Counted from the stretch's first letter, positions 27,586 through 36,724 are shown. The stretch: 39,002 bases of DNA from Pirellulaceae bacterium (GCA_023382975.1 JAHDXO010000006.1:1-39002), one strand, 5' to 3'. Notes: generated by a model from the sequence alone, not told the origin. Numbers and translations: made by a program.

Positions 27586-28241
27586 CGCAACCCCCTTCGC
27601 ACATCAACTGGCGCCGTCAGAACGGGTGTAGTCCGCACGCAGAACAGAAGAACATGAAGGAAACGAGAGGCTCACCGATCGGATCAAAAGTCCCTCATGC
27701 GTTGTCAGTCCGCATTCTAATAGGTGGCCGAAGGCATGCAAGCATCCCTCAAATCTTTTCTTTCGAGAGTTGGAAAAATCGGCGTGGTTACGCTTCGCAT
27801 CGCCTGACTAGACCAGACAAACGCGCCGATGCACTCGGCATTTCTCCCAGCTCGTACACTGTGGACAACAAGAGTTCCTAGTTGTATTTTTGAATTGCCC
27901 GGCGTTTCAGCGATGTGCGTACGATTTCCGGCTCCTTCGACGACGGGGCCGGAGCGTTTCTTTTCACTCGCAGTATTCCGCAACTCGGCACAGCTAAGTA
28001 CATTGAAACAAACGACGGCGAATCGCATCCCGCCGTCTGGACATCTCGCGCAATGCCAGACTTGATACCCGAAAACAAACAGCTTGCAACCCGAATGATG
28101 GGTCGTTTTTCAGTTCGCAGAATTTGCGTTGGACCTCCGCCCGCTCGGCGCGTGGGATGGTACGCCGATTCGTCCGCACGGGACGCACAGACCGGACACC
28201 GGATTTCTGCCGAGGATCGTCCGCTTTCGTGTATTGGTCTG
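27586..28241. other. Divergent intergenic region between the TIR and solute-binding genes
   Basis: About 650 bp with visibly lower GC than its neighbours and no convincing gene. It should hold promoters for both flanking genes, but I find no well-spaced -35/-10 pair. An 8-bp stem-loop (CCGGCTCC / GGGGCCGG, one G-U pair, 27928-27952) is followed by a T-rich stretch (GTTTCTTTTC). That would be a plus-strand terminator-like structure with no recognised plus gene before it. If the solute-binding protein starts at 28098 or earlier, the right end of this region is coding. Confidence 0.5.
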
Positions 28242-30779
28242 ATGTTCTTGCTGTTTCTCTTGTCAATCTTGCATCCGGCGGCGGGCCAAGACGTTGCGCC
28301 GAAGCCCGAACAGGCGGCGGCGGAAGCGGCGGATTCCGAGGCGAAGCCGGCGCCGAAGTCCGAGCAACCGGCGGCCGGTGAGCCGGAGACGCCCGCCGTC
28401 AAGGAACCGGCGGCGAAAAAGCCAGCGGCCGAACCGCCGGTGCCCGTCAAGCGGTTTTACGAGCAGGAGCAGTACGATCTGATCACGCTGGACGCGGCCA
28501 ATGACAACGCGGTTCTGAAGGTGATGCCGTTGCAGTTGCCGGACCGCAAGCTGCCGGAGCCTGCCAAGCGGGTCGGCAAGCTGAAGGTCCGGCTGTTCGA
28601 CCGCCGCGAGGAAGAATACGAGGTGATGTGGCGCAACGTTGTCCAGGTCGAGTTGTTCGAGGAACTGGTCCTGCGCGAGGCGGAACAGATCGTGCAACGG
28701 GCCGCTCAACTGGGCCGGGGCGGCAAGCCTGCCGAGTCGCAGAAGCAATTCGACGAAGCCTACGACTTTTTCCGCTGGCTGCTGACGTATCATGGCGAAT
28801 TGACCGGGCTGGAGAAAGGGATTCAGGACTACCTTTACCTGAACGCGGGCACGTTGTTTCTGATCGGCGCCCAGTACGAAACGGATGCCTCGGCGGCTTC
28901 GGACGAAGCTCAGGCGGCCCGTCTGAAGAAGCAGGCGTTCGACAAGTTCGCGCAGGCCCTGTCGATTCTGGAAGAACTGGTCGGCCAGAATTCGCAGTAC
29001 GCGTACGGCTCGGCGACGAACACGGCGGTTGCGGCCCTGGAACGAGTCGCCGACCGCTTGATTGGCTGGTACGCCAAGGACTTCAACTTCGTGGCGGTGC
29101 GACGTCTGATCGTTCGGCTGCAAAAGGATTATCGAAACAAGTTAGCCGTGGCGCGGACCTGGCAGGATCGGTTGATCGCCGGCGCGACGGCCAAACGCGA
29201 TGCGGCCAAGGAGCATCTACAGGCCAAACGCTTTGCCGAAGCCCACGAAGCGAGCCGCGAGATGCTGAAGATCTGGCCGCAGGTCGAAGGTGGTCGCGAC
29301 TTGGTTCTGGAACTCTCGCGAGTGTACCCGCTGATCGTCGTCAGTGTGGCCCAGCCTGCACGGACGCTGGACCCGGTCAGTCTGCACGACTCTGCGGCCC
29401 GTCGCGGCGGGCACTTGGTCTATCCCACGCTCAGCGAGTTCCAGGAACGAGGTCCGGAAGGCGGACGCTACGCCAGTCCGTTCGGATCGATGCAGCAGAG
29501 CGACGATCGGATGCAGTTGATTTTCGATCTGCGGTCCGACAACAGCGAGATGCCGTTCACGGGATACGATCTGTCGCGGAATCTGCTGGCCATGACCGAT
29601 CCGCTCGGTCCGCGGTACGATCCAGCGTGGTCCAGTCTGATGCGGTCGTTGCAGGTCGAGGACGTGATGCGAGTCCGCGTTTCGCTGCGTCGCCCGCACG
29701 TGCTGCCGCAGGCGATCTTGCGGACTCGGTTTCACTTGGGCGACCAGATGGCGTCGCGGTACTCGATGGAACGGCTGTCGGATACGGAAACGCGGTATGC
29801 GCCTTCGGCCGGCATGACCGACGCCGGGCAGCCGCGACCGGTGATCGTCGAGCGGTTCCACGATCAGCCGCGAGCCGCGCTCGAGGATTTGCGCAAAGGC
29901 AAGATCGACATGATCGATCGGCTGTTGCCCGCCGACGCTCAGCGGATCCAGCAGGAGCCGGGAATTCAGGTCGGCATGTACGGATTTCCCACCCTGTTCG
30001 TGCTGACCGCCAACACGAAGCATCCCTACCTGGCCAACCGGACGTTCCGGCGCGCTCTGGTGTATGGGATCAACCGCGAGGTGATTCTGAATCAAGGCTT
30101 GCTGAACGGGCATCAGGTGGAGGGCTCGCGAGTGATCAGCGCCCCGCTGCCCGCCGGGATCGGCGCCAATGATCCGTCGGCGTACGCCTACGACCCGCAG
30201 GTTGCACCGTATCCGTACGATCCGGTGATGGCGGCGATTTTGGTGGGATTGGCCTCGCAGCAACTGGGCGCGATCGCGGACCAGCGCGAGGAACCGATGC
30301 CGGAGCTGGGGGAACTGGTGCTGGCCCATCCGTTCGGCGAATTGCATCGCTTCATCGCTCGGCAGATTCAGATGCAATGGCAAGTGTTCGATGTCGCCTG
30401 CAAACTGCGCGAATTGCCGCCCGGCGAGACACAGCCGACGGACGGCCAGTTCGATCTGTTGCTGATGGAGATCCGGATGCTCGAGCCGCTGGTCGACCTG
30501 CCGCGGTTGTTGGGGGAACGAGGGGTGGTGCCCTCGGATGATCCGTATGTCAATCACAGCCTGCGAAGGCTGTACGAGGCGGAGAACTGGAAAGTCGCCC
30601 GCGGCAACTTGCACGAACTGCATCGCATGTTGCACAACGATGCGACGCTGATTCCGCTGTGGCAGATGATGGAGTACTTCGCTTACCATGACGGGCTGCA
30701 AGGCATTCGGCAGCGGCCGGTGTTCTTTTATCAGGACGTGGAACGATGGCGAGTCGTCCCCCCGGTGCAAGCCGATTGA
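28242..30779 (+). CDS. Exported protein with SBP_bac_5-type (peptide/nickel ABC) solute-binding domain
   Basis: The shortest model has 845 residues. A hydrophobic stretch MFLLFLLSILHPAAG serves as signal core, and a Pro/Ala/Glu-rich linker runs to ~70. Residues ~120-330 are helical and TPR-like (DEAYDFFRWLLTYHGELTG, FAQALSILEELVGQ, KEHLQAKRFAEAHEASREML). The C-terminal ~400 residues carry solute-binding family 5 features: FRRALVYGINREVILNQGLLNG (~604), SRVISAPLP, and a late LIPLWQMMEYFAYHDGLQGI. Such proteins bind oligopeptides, nickel or similar ligands for ABC importers, yet no permease or ATPase gene is present nearby. The start is uncertain: ATG 28242 has no n-region charge or Shine-Dalgarno, and in-frame ATGs at 28098, 28095, 28053 and 27915 exist, but upstream sequence reads as intergenic. 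A second exported protein gene follows after 52 bp. Confidence 0.83.
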   Translation: MFLLFLLSILHPAAGQDVAPKPEQAAAEAADSEAKPAPKSEQPAAGEPETPAVKEPAAKKPAAEPPVPVKRFYEQEQYDLITLDAANDNAVLKVMPLQLPDRKLPEPAKRVGKLKVRLFDRREEEYEVMWRNVVQVELFEELVLREAEQIVQRAAQLGRGGKPAESQKQFDEAYDFFRWLLTYHGELTGLEKGIQDYLYLNAGTLFLIGAQYETDASAASDEAQAARLKKQAFDKFAQALSILEELVGQNSQYAYGSATNTAVAALERVADRLIGWYAKDFNFVAVRRLIVRLQKDYRNKLAVARTWQDRLIAGATAKRDAAKEHLQAKRFAEAHEASREMLKIWPQVEGGRDLVLELSRVYPLIVVSVAQPARTLDPVSLHDSAARRGGHLVYPTLSEFQERGPEGGRYASPFGSMQQSDDRMQLIFDLRSDNSEMPFTGYDLSRNLLAMTDPLGPRYDPAWSSLMRSLQVEDVMRVRVSLRRPHVLPQAILRTRFHLGDQMASRYSMERLSDTETRYAPSAGMTDAGQPRPVIVERFHDQPRAALEDLRKGKIDMIDRLLPADAQRIQQEPGIQVGMYGFPTLFVLTANTKHPYLANRTFRRALVYGINREVILNQGLLNGHQVEGSRVISAPLPAGIGANDPSAYAYDPQVAPYPYDPVMAAILVGLASQQLGAIADQREEPMPELGELVLAHPFGELHRFIARQIQMQWQVFDVACKLRELPPGETQPTDGQFDLLLMEIRMLEPLVDLPRLLGERGVVPSDDPYVNHSLRRLYEAENWKVARGNLHELHRMLHNDATLIPLWQMMEYFAYHDGLQGIRQRPVFFYQDVERWRVVPPVQAD

Positions 30780-30820
30780 AGCGACCGCGGCGCGGCGGCC
30801 GGGCGCGGCCGTGCCGGTTC

Positions 30821-30825
30821 GGAGG
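30821..30825 (+). promoter_or_regulatory. Ribosome binding site deciding the start of the 30832 gene
   Basis: GGAGG lies 6 nt before the ATG at 30832 and 12 nt before the in-frame ATG at 30838, favouring 30832 over longer in-frame starts inside the upstream gene. Confidence 0.7.
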
Positions 30826-30831
30826 ATTTCG

Positions 30832-32283
30832 ATGGTGATGGCAACTGCCCTGACACAACACGCGCGGCCGCTGGCGGCGGGCCTGCTGGCCGTTGTCGGC
30901 CTGCTGGCTGCCGGTCCGGGACCGGCTCGCGCGCAATCGACGTGGCAGTACTCGCCGTACCGCATCCGCGTGTGGCTGGCCTTCGACGGGTCGCCGGAAC
31001 TGACCGCACCGCTGGCGGAGACCATTGCCACGACCATCGCGGACCGCGCCCAGACGGTCGCGCAGGCGACCTGGGACGTCCGCACGGAACTCTGTCCTTT
31101 GCCGCTGCGCACCGACGCCGCGATCCGGACCAAGGACGTAACCGTCGAGCAAATGCTGCAGGTGGCCGACCAGCGGCTGAGGATCGATGACAAACTGGTG
31201 CTGCTTTCGGTGCGTGCCTTCCCGAGCGGATATCGCGTTGCTGCGCGCGAACTGGATTGCCACACCCGCACCTGGCAACCGCTGGTTCAGCACGAAACCG
31301 TCCAGAGCGGGCGGATCGCCGAACTCGCCTTCTCGGCCGTCACGGACGCGTTCAGGCCCCTGTTGAGAATCGACAATGTGAAAGGTCGCGAAGTCGCGTT
31401 GAGGGTCCGCGCCGGCGGGCTGATCGTCGATCCCGCGGGCCCGGCGTCGATCGTCGAGTCCGATATTCTGCTGCCGGTGCTCCGCCGGAACGATCGGTTG
31501 GGCGAGCCGTTGAAGGACGGCATCCTGGTCGCCCCTTGGACGTTCCTGACCGTCCAGCAGCACGAGGGCAGTTCGTTGCTCGCCCAAGCCCACTCGGGCC
31601 AGTATTCCGTGCTGGGAATCCGGGCCAGTTCGCGAGTGCAGAAGTTCGCCCTGGTGGCCAGAGCGCCGGGCGAGTCGTCGGACCTGCGGTTGGTGACGCG
31701 CGGCGACAATCCGCAACCGCTGTCCGGTTACGAAATCCATTCGAAAGATCCGCGCACGGACGAAACGACACCTGTCGGGGCCACCGACTGGCGCGGCATG
31801 TTGACGGTGCAGCGCGGCGACAAACCGCTGCAGATCCTGTACGTCCGCAACGGTGGGCTGCTGCTGGCCCGTCTGCCGATGGTGCCGGGTTTGGAGCCCG
31901 TGCTGACCGCGGAGATCCGCAACGACGATCGCCGCCTGGAGGCAGAAGGCTTCATCAAGGGCTTGCAGGGCACGATCATGGACTTGGTGGCGCGGCGCCA
32001 GTTGTACATCACTCGCTTCCGACGCCACGTGCAGGCCAAGGAATTCGATCGCGCCAAGGCGCTGTTGGAAGAGTTCGGCACGCTGCGCACCCGTTCGGAT
32101 CTGGCTCGCGAACTGCTGCAGCAGCGTCCTCGTTTCGCGTCCACCGATCTGCGCGACCGGCTGGAGCAGGCGAAGATCGACAAGATGTTCACCGACACGC
32201 AGCAACTGCTGACGCGGTTCCTGGATCCGGGGACCGCTGCCGAACTGGCCGCTGAATTGGAACAGGCTCGGCAGCCCGGATGA
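30832..32283 (+). CDS. Exported protein of unknown function
   Basis: A 483-residue protein that I do not assign to a named family. A signal peptide is evident (residues 1-34, ending GPARA-Q). The body has mixed alpha/beta character, with YRIRVWLAFDGSPELTAPLAETIATTI near the N-terminus, a middle beta-rich part (SGYEIHSKDPRTDETTPVG, TDWRGMLTVQRGDKPLQILYVRNGG) reminiscent of an Ig/carboxypeptidase-regulatory-like fold, and a C-terminal charged helical region (RFRRHVQAKEFDRAKALLEEF). The start at 30832 is set by GGAGG 6 nt upstream. It begins 52 bp after the solute-binding gene and is probably co-transcribed, suggesting the two act together in the periplasm; this is contextual inference only. Confidence 0.82.
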   Translation: MVMATALTQHARPLAAGLLAVVGLLAAGPGPARAQSTWQYSPYRIRVWLAFDGSPELTAPLAETIATTIADRAQTVAQATWDVRTELCPLPLRTDAAIRTKDVTVEQMLQVADQRLRIDDKLVLLSVRAFPSGYRVAARELDCHTRTWQPLVQHETVQSGRIAELAFSAVTDAFRPLLRIDNVKGREVALRVRAGGLIVDPAGPASIVESDILLPVLRRNDRLGEPLKDGILVAPWTFLTVQQHEGSSLLAQAHSGQYSVLGIRASSRVQKFALVARAPGESSDLRLVTRGDNPQPLSGYEIHSKDPRTDETTPVGATDWRGMLTVQRGDKPLQILYVRNGGLLLARLPMVPGLEPVLTAEIRNDDRRLEAEGFIKGLQGTIMDLVARRQLYITRFRRHVQAKEFDRAKALLEEFGTLRTRSDLARELLQQRPRFASTDLRDRLEQAKIDKMFTDTQQLLTRFLDPGTAAELAAELEQARQPG

Positions 32284-32370
32284 CCGGAAAATCCGCTCGC
32301 CGCCAGCCTGCCGCGGCCGGGCAAGCTATGATTGAGAGCCTTGTTTTCTTGCCCTGACGGAATGGCCGCT

Positions 32371-33396
32371 ATGACCCCGACAACCCGCCTCGCCGGCATT
32401 TACACACCCAACGTGGTTCCCTTGGACGACCGCGGCGAGATTCACGAGGCCGAATTGCGCCGCTACGTGGACTGGCTCATCGAGCGCGGCGTCCACGGTC
32501 TCTACCCGAACGGTTCGACGGGCGAGTTCACCCGGTTCACCGCCGACGAGCGGCGGCGGATCATCGAGATCATCGTGGACCAGACCGCCGGGCGCGTGCC
32601 CGTGCTGGCCGGTGCGGCCGAGGCCAACACGCGGGAGACCATCCGGGCCTGCGAACACTATCACCGCCTGGGCGTGCGGGCGGTCGCGATCGTATCCCCC
32701 TTCTACTACAAACTGACCCCGGCCGGCGTGTACGCGTACTTCAAGGAGATCGCCGACCATTCGCCGGTCGACGTCACGCTGTACAACATTCCCATGTTCG
32801 CCTCGCCCATCGACGTCCCGACGGTCGCGCGGCTAGCGCAGGAGTGCCCGCGCGTCGTCGGCATCAAGGATTCGTCTGGCGACCTGCCGCACATGATGCG
32901 GATGATCGCCGCCGTGCGGCCGGATCGGCCCGACTTCAGTTTCCTGACGGGCTGGGACGCGGCGCTGATGCCCATGCTGTTGATCGGCTGCGACGGCGGC
33001 ACCAACGCGACTAGCGGCGTCGTTCCGGAGATCACGCGGAAGTTGTACGACTTGACGCTGGCCGGGCATTTGGACCAGGCGCGGAACCTGCAGTACCGCT
33101 TGCTCAAACTATTCGACGCCATGCTGTATTCGGCCGAGTTTCCGGACGGGTTCCGGGCTGCCCTGACGTTGCGCGGCATCCGCGCCGGTGCGGGACGTCA
33201 GCCGAAATCGGAGACGCAGCAATTGGAGCTGAGCGAATTGAGCCGCCAGTTGCAGTGCCTGTTGGCCGCCGAGGGCTTTGCTGGGGAACCTGTCGGCGGC
33301 TGTTCGGCCAGTCGCGAGATCGACCCCGAGCAGCTCGCCCGCCTTGTCCGCCGTATCATCGGCGACCTGCAACGCGCGCCGCACCCCGCCCCGTAG
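32371..33396 (+). CDS. Dihydrodipicolinate synthase / N-acetylneuraminate lyase family aldolase
   Basis: A 341-residue TIM-barrel protein. The Schiff-base lysine is K166 in GIKDSSGD, the catalytic tyrosine Y138 in LYNIP, and the carboxylate-binding motif GSTGE at residues 48-52. These are the class I aldolase signature residues of the DapA/NanA superfamily, which condense or cleave pyruvate-containing substrates. The protein is ~45 residues longer than a typical DapA (~295), with a C-terminal Gln/Leu/Glu-rich helix and tail. The exact substrate (dihydrodipicolinate, sialic acid, 2-keto-3-deoxy sugar acid) cannot be told from sequence. ATG 32371 has GGA 9 nt upstream; ATG 32362 is a close alternative. 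It lies 87 bp after the exported unknown gene and is followed by a dispersed hairpin repeat, so it may be a separate unit. Confidence 0.9.
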   Translation: MTPTTRLAGIYTPNVVPLDDRGEIHEAELRRYVDWLIERGVHGLYPNGSTGEFTRFTADERRRIIEIIVDQTAGRVPVLAGAAEANTRETIRACEHYHRLGVRAVAIVSPFYYKLTPAGVYAYFKEIADHSPVDVTLYNIPMFASPIDVPTVARLAQECPRVVGIKDSSGDLPHMMRMIAAVRPDRPDFSFLTGWDAALMPMLLIGCDGGTNATSGVVPEITRKLYDLTLAGHLDQARNLQYRLLKLFDAMLYSAEFPDGFRAALTLRGIRAGAGRQPKSETQQLELSELSRQLQCLLAAEGFAGEPVGGCSASREIDPEQLARLVRRIIGDLQRAPHPAP

Positions 33397-33415
33397 CGCA
33401 GACTGCCAGCCTGCG
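33397..33415. repeat. Dispersed hairpin CGCAGACT-GCC-AGCCTGCG (copy 2)
   Basis: This is the same element as at 13837-13855 with one base changed (a G to A in the left arm, weakening one pair). It sits directly after the aldolase stop codon (TAG at 33394-33396 is part of the shared flank CCGTAGCG). Confidence 0.7.
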
Positions 33416-33590
33416 CCCCTCAGCTTCTGCCTCGCCACGATTCGGCATTTCGCACTTTTCCGCATCTTCGACACATCTGCTACCAGATTGTCATTCGTTA
33501 CGACGGCGACCGCATCCACATTGGAGGACTCCCCGCGCGATTCCCGAAAATCCTTGCAGATAGACGCGATTGGGCGTGCTTGCTCTTGAG

Positions 33591-33595
33591 AGGAG
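33591..33595 (+). promoter_or_regulatory. Ribosome binding site of the YTV protein gene
   Basis: AGGAG ends 7 nt before the ATG at 33603 and selects that start, which opens directly into a signal peptide, over a longer in-frame start at 33570. Confidence 0.75.
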
Positions 33596-33602
33596 ATCGA
33601 TC

Positions 33603-34868
33603 ATGCGGTTCGTGACGTTTGCGCTGGTTCTAATTGCAGCCGGGTTGGCGATCCACACTCCGCCGGCCTGGGCGACGTACTGTGGTATCACCGCGGCTGC
33701 CAACCGTCGGCACTGCGATCACCATCTCGGAAAACACGCCGATCGCTGCGATGCGGGTTGCGGTTCCAATGCGGGCTGCGAGGACAGTTGCTACACCGTC
33801 ATGAAAACCATGACGCGCACGTTCTACGAACGGGTGACCGAGCAAAAGGAAGTGGTTGTCTACGACACGGTGTGGGAACAGCAGACCATCCAGGACGTCC
33901 GCCGCGTCGCGGAGGTCCAGTCCCGCACCGAGCAGTTCACCTATCAGCGTCCGGTCTACGAGACGGTGACTCAGCAGGTGCCGTTCACCGTCTACCGCTC
34001 GCAGGTCGAAACCCGTACGCGCGACGTCGCGTTCACCACCTATGCCCGATCGTACGAGACCCGTGTTCGGTCCGTCCCGTACACGGTTCACCACACCGTT
34101 TGTGAAACCAGCACGCAGACGGTGTTCTATCGCGTTCCGCGGCAGGTCTGCGAAACCAGGACAGTCCAAGTCCGGAGCGGCCACTGGGAAACGCGGATCG
34201 AGGAATATCCGTGCGGCCCCGCAACGGATCCCAAGGGCGAACAGAAAAGCGAGCAGAAGAGCGATTCCTGCCAGAAAGGCGGAACGATCAAAGTCCACCG
34301 GCGAGTTTGGGTTCCCTGCTACGAAACCCGCGAGGTGCCATACACGAGAACGGTCTATGACCTGCAAACGATGGAAGTGCCTCGCACGGTCAAGCGAGTC
34401 GTGGCCGAGGTTCGCACTCGCGACGTCGAATACACGGTTTGTCGCTTTATCCCCGTCACGCAAACCCGGTCCGTGTGCTATCAAGTCGTCCACTCGGTTC
34501 CGGAACACCGCATGCGAACCGTCAACAGCGTGATCGCCAAGGCAGTGACGGAAGTCGGTGTGCGCACGGTGCCCTACACCACGATTCGGGAAATCCCCGT
34601 GACTCGCACGATCAACGTGCCCCGTCAAGTTCCGCGGACGGTGATCTGCACCGTCACTCGCTCCGTCCCGCGTTGCGAAACCTACCAGGTTCCCGTGCGG
34701 ATCTGCGTTCCGACGCAGAAGTGCGATCCCGGCAAGAAGGGCGCCGCGGGCAAGAAAGGCGACAGCGATTCCGGCTCCAGTGGCGAAGTCCCCAAGCCCA
34801 CCGTCGCCGAGCCCGAAAACGGCGACAGCGAGCCCCAATCGGCCCAGGAATCGGACCGATCAGCGTGA
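33603..34868 (+). CDS. Planctomycete YTV-repeat exported cell-envelope protein
   Basis: A 421-residue protein. The signal peptide is residues 1-24 (ending PAWA). A Cys/His-rich segment follows (residues ~27-65: YCGI, HCDHHL, RCDAGCGSNAGCEDSC). The body is a degenerate repeat of short beta-type units with the YTV motif and variants: VPFTVYRSQ, VPYTVHHTV, VPYTRTVYD, VEYTVCRFI, VPYTTIREI. These are separated by Arg/Thr/Glu-rich ETRTRDV-like stretches and many Cys residues. YTV-domain proteins are a planctomycete-specific family associated with the proteinaceous cell wall. The tail (~385-421) is Lys/Gly then Glu/Ser-rich and probably disordered. The cysteines could cross-link subunits (inference). 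The transcript ends at a strong terminator at 34967. Confidence 0.9.
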   Translation: MRFVTFALVLIAAGLAIHTPPAWATYCGITAAANRRHCDHHLGKHADRCDAGCGSNAGCEDSCYTVMKTMTRTFYERVTEQKEVVVYDTVWEQQTIQDVRRVAEVQSRTEQFTYQRPVYETVTQQVPFTVYRSQVETRTRDVAFTTYARSYETRVRSVPYTVHHTVCETSTQTVFYRVPRQVCETRTVQVRSGHWETRIEEYPCGPATDPKGEQKSEQKSDSCQKGGTIKVHRRVWVPCYETREVPYTRTVYDLQTMEVPRTVKRVVAEVRTRDVEYTVCRFIPVTQTRSVCYQVVHSVPEHRMRTVNSVIAKAVTEVGVRTVPYTTIREIPVTRTINVPRQVPRTVICTVTRSVPRCETYQVPVRICVPTQKCDPGKKGAAGKKGDSDSGSSGEVPKPTVAEPENGDSEPQSAQESDRSA

Positions 34869-34966
34869 ATGTTCGGACCGCTAAGGTTCGGCGAATTCAC
34901 TGCCGGGATATCGCGGGCGACTGCTTCCTCAGTCGCGACGACTGCCCAGTGCATCGATCCGTTCTC

Positions 34967-34996
34967 AAGAGCCAACGGGGCACCGTTGGCTCTTTT
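34967..34996 (+). terminator. Rho-independent terminator after the YTV gene
   Basis: A 12-bp perfect stem (AAGAGCCAACGG with CCGTTGGCTCTT) around a GGCA loop runs into a TTTT tract (34993-34996). It is about 100 bp past the stop codon. The A-rich 5' side is short, so action on the minus strand is less likely. Confidence 0.88.
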
Positions 34997-35505
34997 CGTT
35001 CCGGCACAATCAGAGTGCGAGGAAGAAGCTGAACCGCATTCACGCAAGTCATGGACTCTTGACCGTGGCAGGCTGACTTGTGCCGGATAATCCGGAGAAT
35101 ACGCCGCGCGGAATGCACCTCACGATGCAGCCAAATCCTGCGCTGCTGGATGTGACGAAAGAGCAGCCTGCGACGCGCCTGCCATCAGATTCGACACCCG
35201 CGTTTCCACCGCTACAGGCCGAAGTCGTTTTGGCCCTCATGTCGCTGATGTAGCGGTATTTCTGGCAGATTGCCTTGTGACGGATCGATGACGAGTAACG
35301 GAAAGACCGTTGCCGGAGAAGCACGGCCCGCGGAGAGCAACTCAGACGCCATCGCGTTTTACCGTGGCATTCGCAGCGTGATTCGAGGGCATTTCGGAGC
35401 GGTCTTGAATCATTCATAGCTGTCCTCCAACGCCAGAGGGCAGCACCTCGGTTGTAGGATCGATTGTTGTCGCCCAGTGTACCCGTCACCAAGGAGGGTG
35501 AACCC
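34997..35505. other. Intergenic region before the outer-membrane protein gene
   Basis: About 500 bp without a convincing gene on either strand. The only structure noted is a 6-bp palindromic stem (CCGGAT/ATCCGG at 35083-35095). It presumably contains the promoter of the downstream gene, but no clear hexamer pair was found. Confidence 0.5.
35491..35497 (+). promoter_or_regulatory. Strong ribosome binding site AAGGAGG
   Basis: This is a near-perfect anti-16S match 8 nt before the ATG at 35506, implying high expression of the outer-membrane protein. It excludes the in-frame start at 35464. Confidence 0.85.
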
Positions 35506-36672
35506 ATGTTCCTGTTCCGCTGTGCATTGCTTACGCTTGCCGCAAGCATGCTTCCCGTGTCGGTAAACGCTCAGTACGCGCCGCCTGAACAAGCGGCCGT
35601 CCAGTACAGCTTGTTCTCGGAAATGCCGAGCTATCCGCAGCCAGGTGCGGAGTTCCTCTTGACATCGCATGGTGTCATCGAGCCGGTTCCGGACCTGAAC
35701 CTGGCGAGCCAGTCCGGATACAAAGAGCCGATGTCGATCGGCAAAGAGGCGGCTTGCTACCCGCAACGCTATGTGCAAGTCGATGGGCTGATCTGGCATC
35801 GCGTCGGAACGGGATGCAACCAAGTTCTGGCGTTGGATACAGATGTCGTCCCTGAATCACCTGTTCTGAGCACCAACGACCTGAACTTCGATTTGACCGC
35901 GGGGCCGCGGGTACTCGTCGGGTGGCGTCCGGCCTGTCCGACGCGTTGCTCGGCCTGGGAGCTCAGCTATTTCGGCCTGTACGATTGGCAAGCCAGTGGC
36001 CGTGCAACCGGGGACAACAATCTCGCTATTCCGGGAGATCTCGGCCTGGATTCGAACAACTTCCAGAACGCCGATGCCATCGAGGCCCGCTACCGGTCGA
36101 ACCTCCACAATATCGAGCTGAATTGCGTGAAGTCATGCTGCCAGTGCGATGCCACGTTCGACTTCCTCACCGGCTTCCGTTTCATCTATCTGGACGAGAG
36201 GTTCTCGTTGTTCGGCGATGACCGAACGGACGAGGGGCGAAGCAGTTACGATATCGATGCCGACAACTTCCTGTTCGGCTTGCAGATGGGCGGGCGCTAC
36301 ACTCGTCACTGGAACCGTTGGTCGCTCCAGCTCTCGGGCAAGGCGGGCGTCTTCTTGAACCACGCCGAGCAGTCGCAGCGGGTGCTGGACGATCCGGTGG
36401 TCGAGGACATCCCCTTCGAACTCCGAGAACGCGTTTCGGCCAACGGCCATTCGGTCGCCGCATTGGGCGAGTTGGGAATTGTCGCGATCCGGCCCATCAA
36501 CGATGTCTGGTCGCTTCGCCTGGGCTACACCGCGTTGGGGTTGGGCGGCGTCGCCCTGGCCCCCGGCCAACTCGACTTCAGCAACATCGACGGCGTCAGC
36601 GGCACGGGCCTGAACCGCAGCGGCTGGGTCTTCCTGCACGGCGGTCTGGTCGGTCTGGAAGCGAACTGGTAA
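35506..36672 (+). CDS. Putative outer-membrane beta-barrel protein (BBP7/Lpg1974-like)
   Basis: A 388-residue protein. The signal peptide is residues 1-22 (MFLFRCALLTLAASMLPVSVNA). The mature part shows alternating amphipathic strands with polar turns: NFDLTAGPRVLVGWRPA, AWELSYFGLYDWQA, FDFLTGFRFIYLDERFSLFG, NFLFGLQMGGRYTRHWNRWSLQLSGKAGVFLN, VWSLRLGYTALGLGGVALAP. The chain ends in VGLEANW, and a C-terminal aromatic is the usual barrel-insertion signal. A CVKSCCQC cluster near residue 208 is unusual for a barrel protein. The family resembles the BBP7/Lpg1974 outer-membrane proteins abundant in planctomycetes, probably with porin or structural roles; this assignment is by pattern, not alignment. 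A strong Shine-Dalgarno precedes it and a terminator follows, indicating a monocistronic, well-expressed gene. Confidence 0.85.
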   Translation: MFLFRCALLTLAASMLPVSVNAQYAPPEQAAVQYSLFSEMPSYPQPGAEFLLTSHGVIEPVPDLNLASQSGYKEPMSIGKEAACYPQRYVQVDGLIWHRVGTGCNQVLALDTDVVPESPVLSTNDLNFDLTAGPRVLVGWRPACPTRCSAWELSYFGLYDWQASGRATGDNNLAIPGDLGLDSNNFQNADAIEARYRSNLHNIELNCVKSCCQCDATFDFLTGFRFIYLDERFSLFGDDRTDEGRSSYDIDADNFLFGLQMGGRYTRHWNRWSLQLSGKAGVFLNHAEQSQRVLDDPVVEDIPFELRERVSANGHSVAALGELGIVAIRPINDVWSLRLGYTALGLGGVALAPGQLDFSNIDGVSGTGLNRSGWVFLHGGLVGLEANW

Positions 36673-36724
36673 CCTTCGCCGCTACGAGGCGAACGACGCT
36701 TCACGTCTCTTTGGGGCAACGGCG

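Noticed and set aside
27654..27881. 75-codon plus-strand open frame between the TIR and solute-binding genes
   Set aside because: There is no ribosome binding site, no motif, and a similar-length frame on the opposite strand.
29217..32205. Long minus-strand open frames opposite the solute-binding and exported unknown genes
   Set aside because: They mirror the codon bias of the plus-strand genes, which have signal peptides and recognisable domains.
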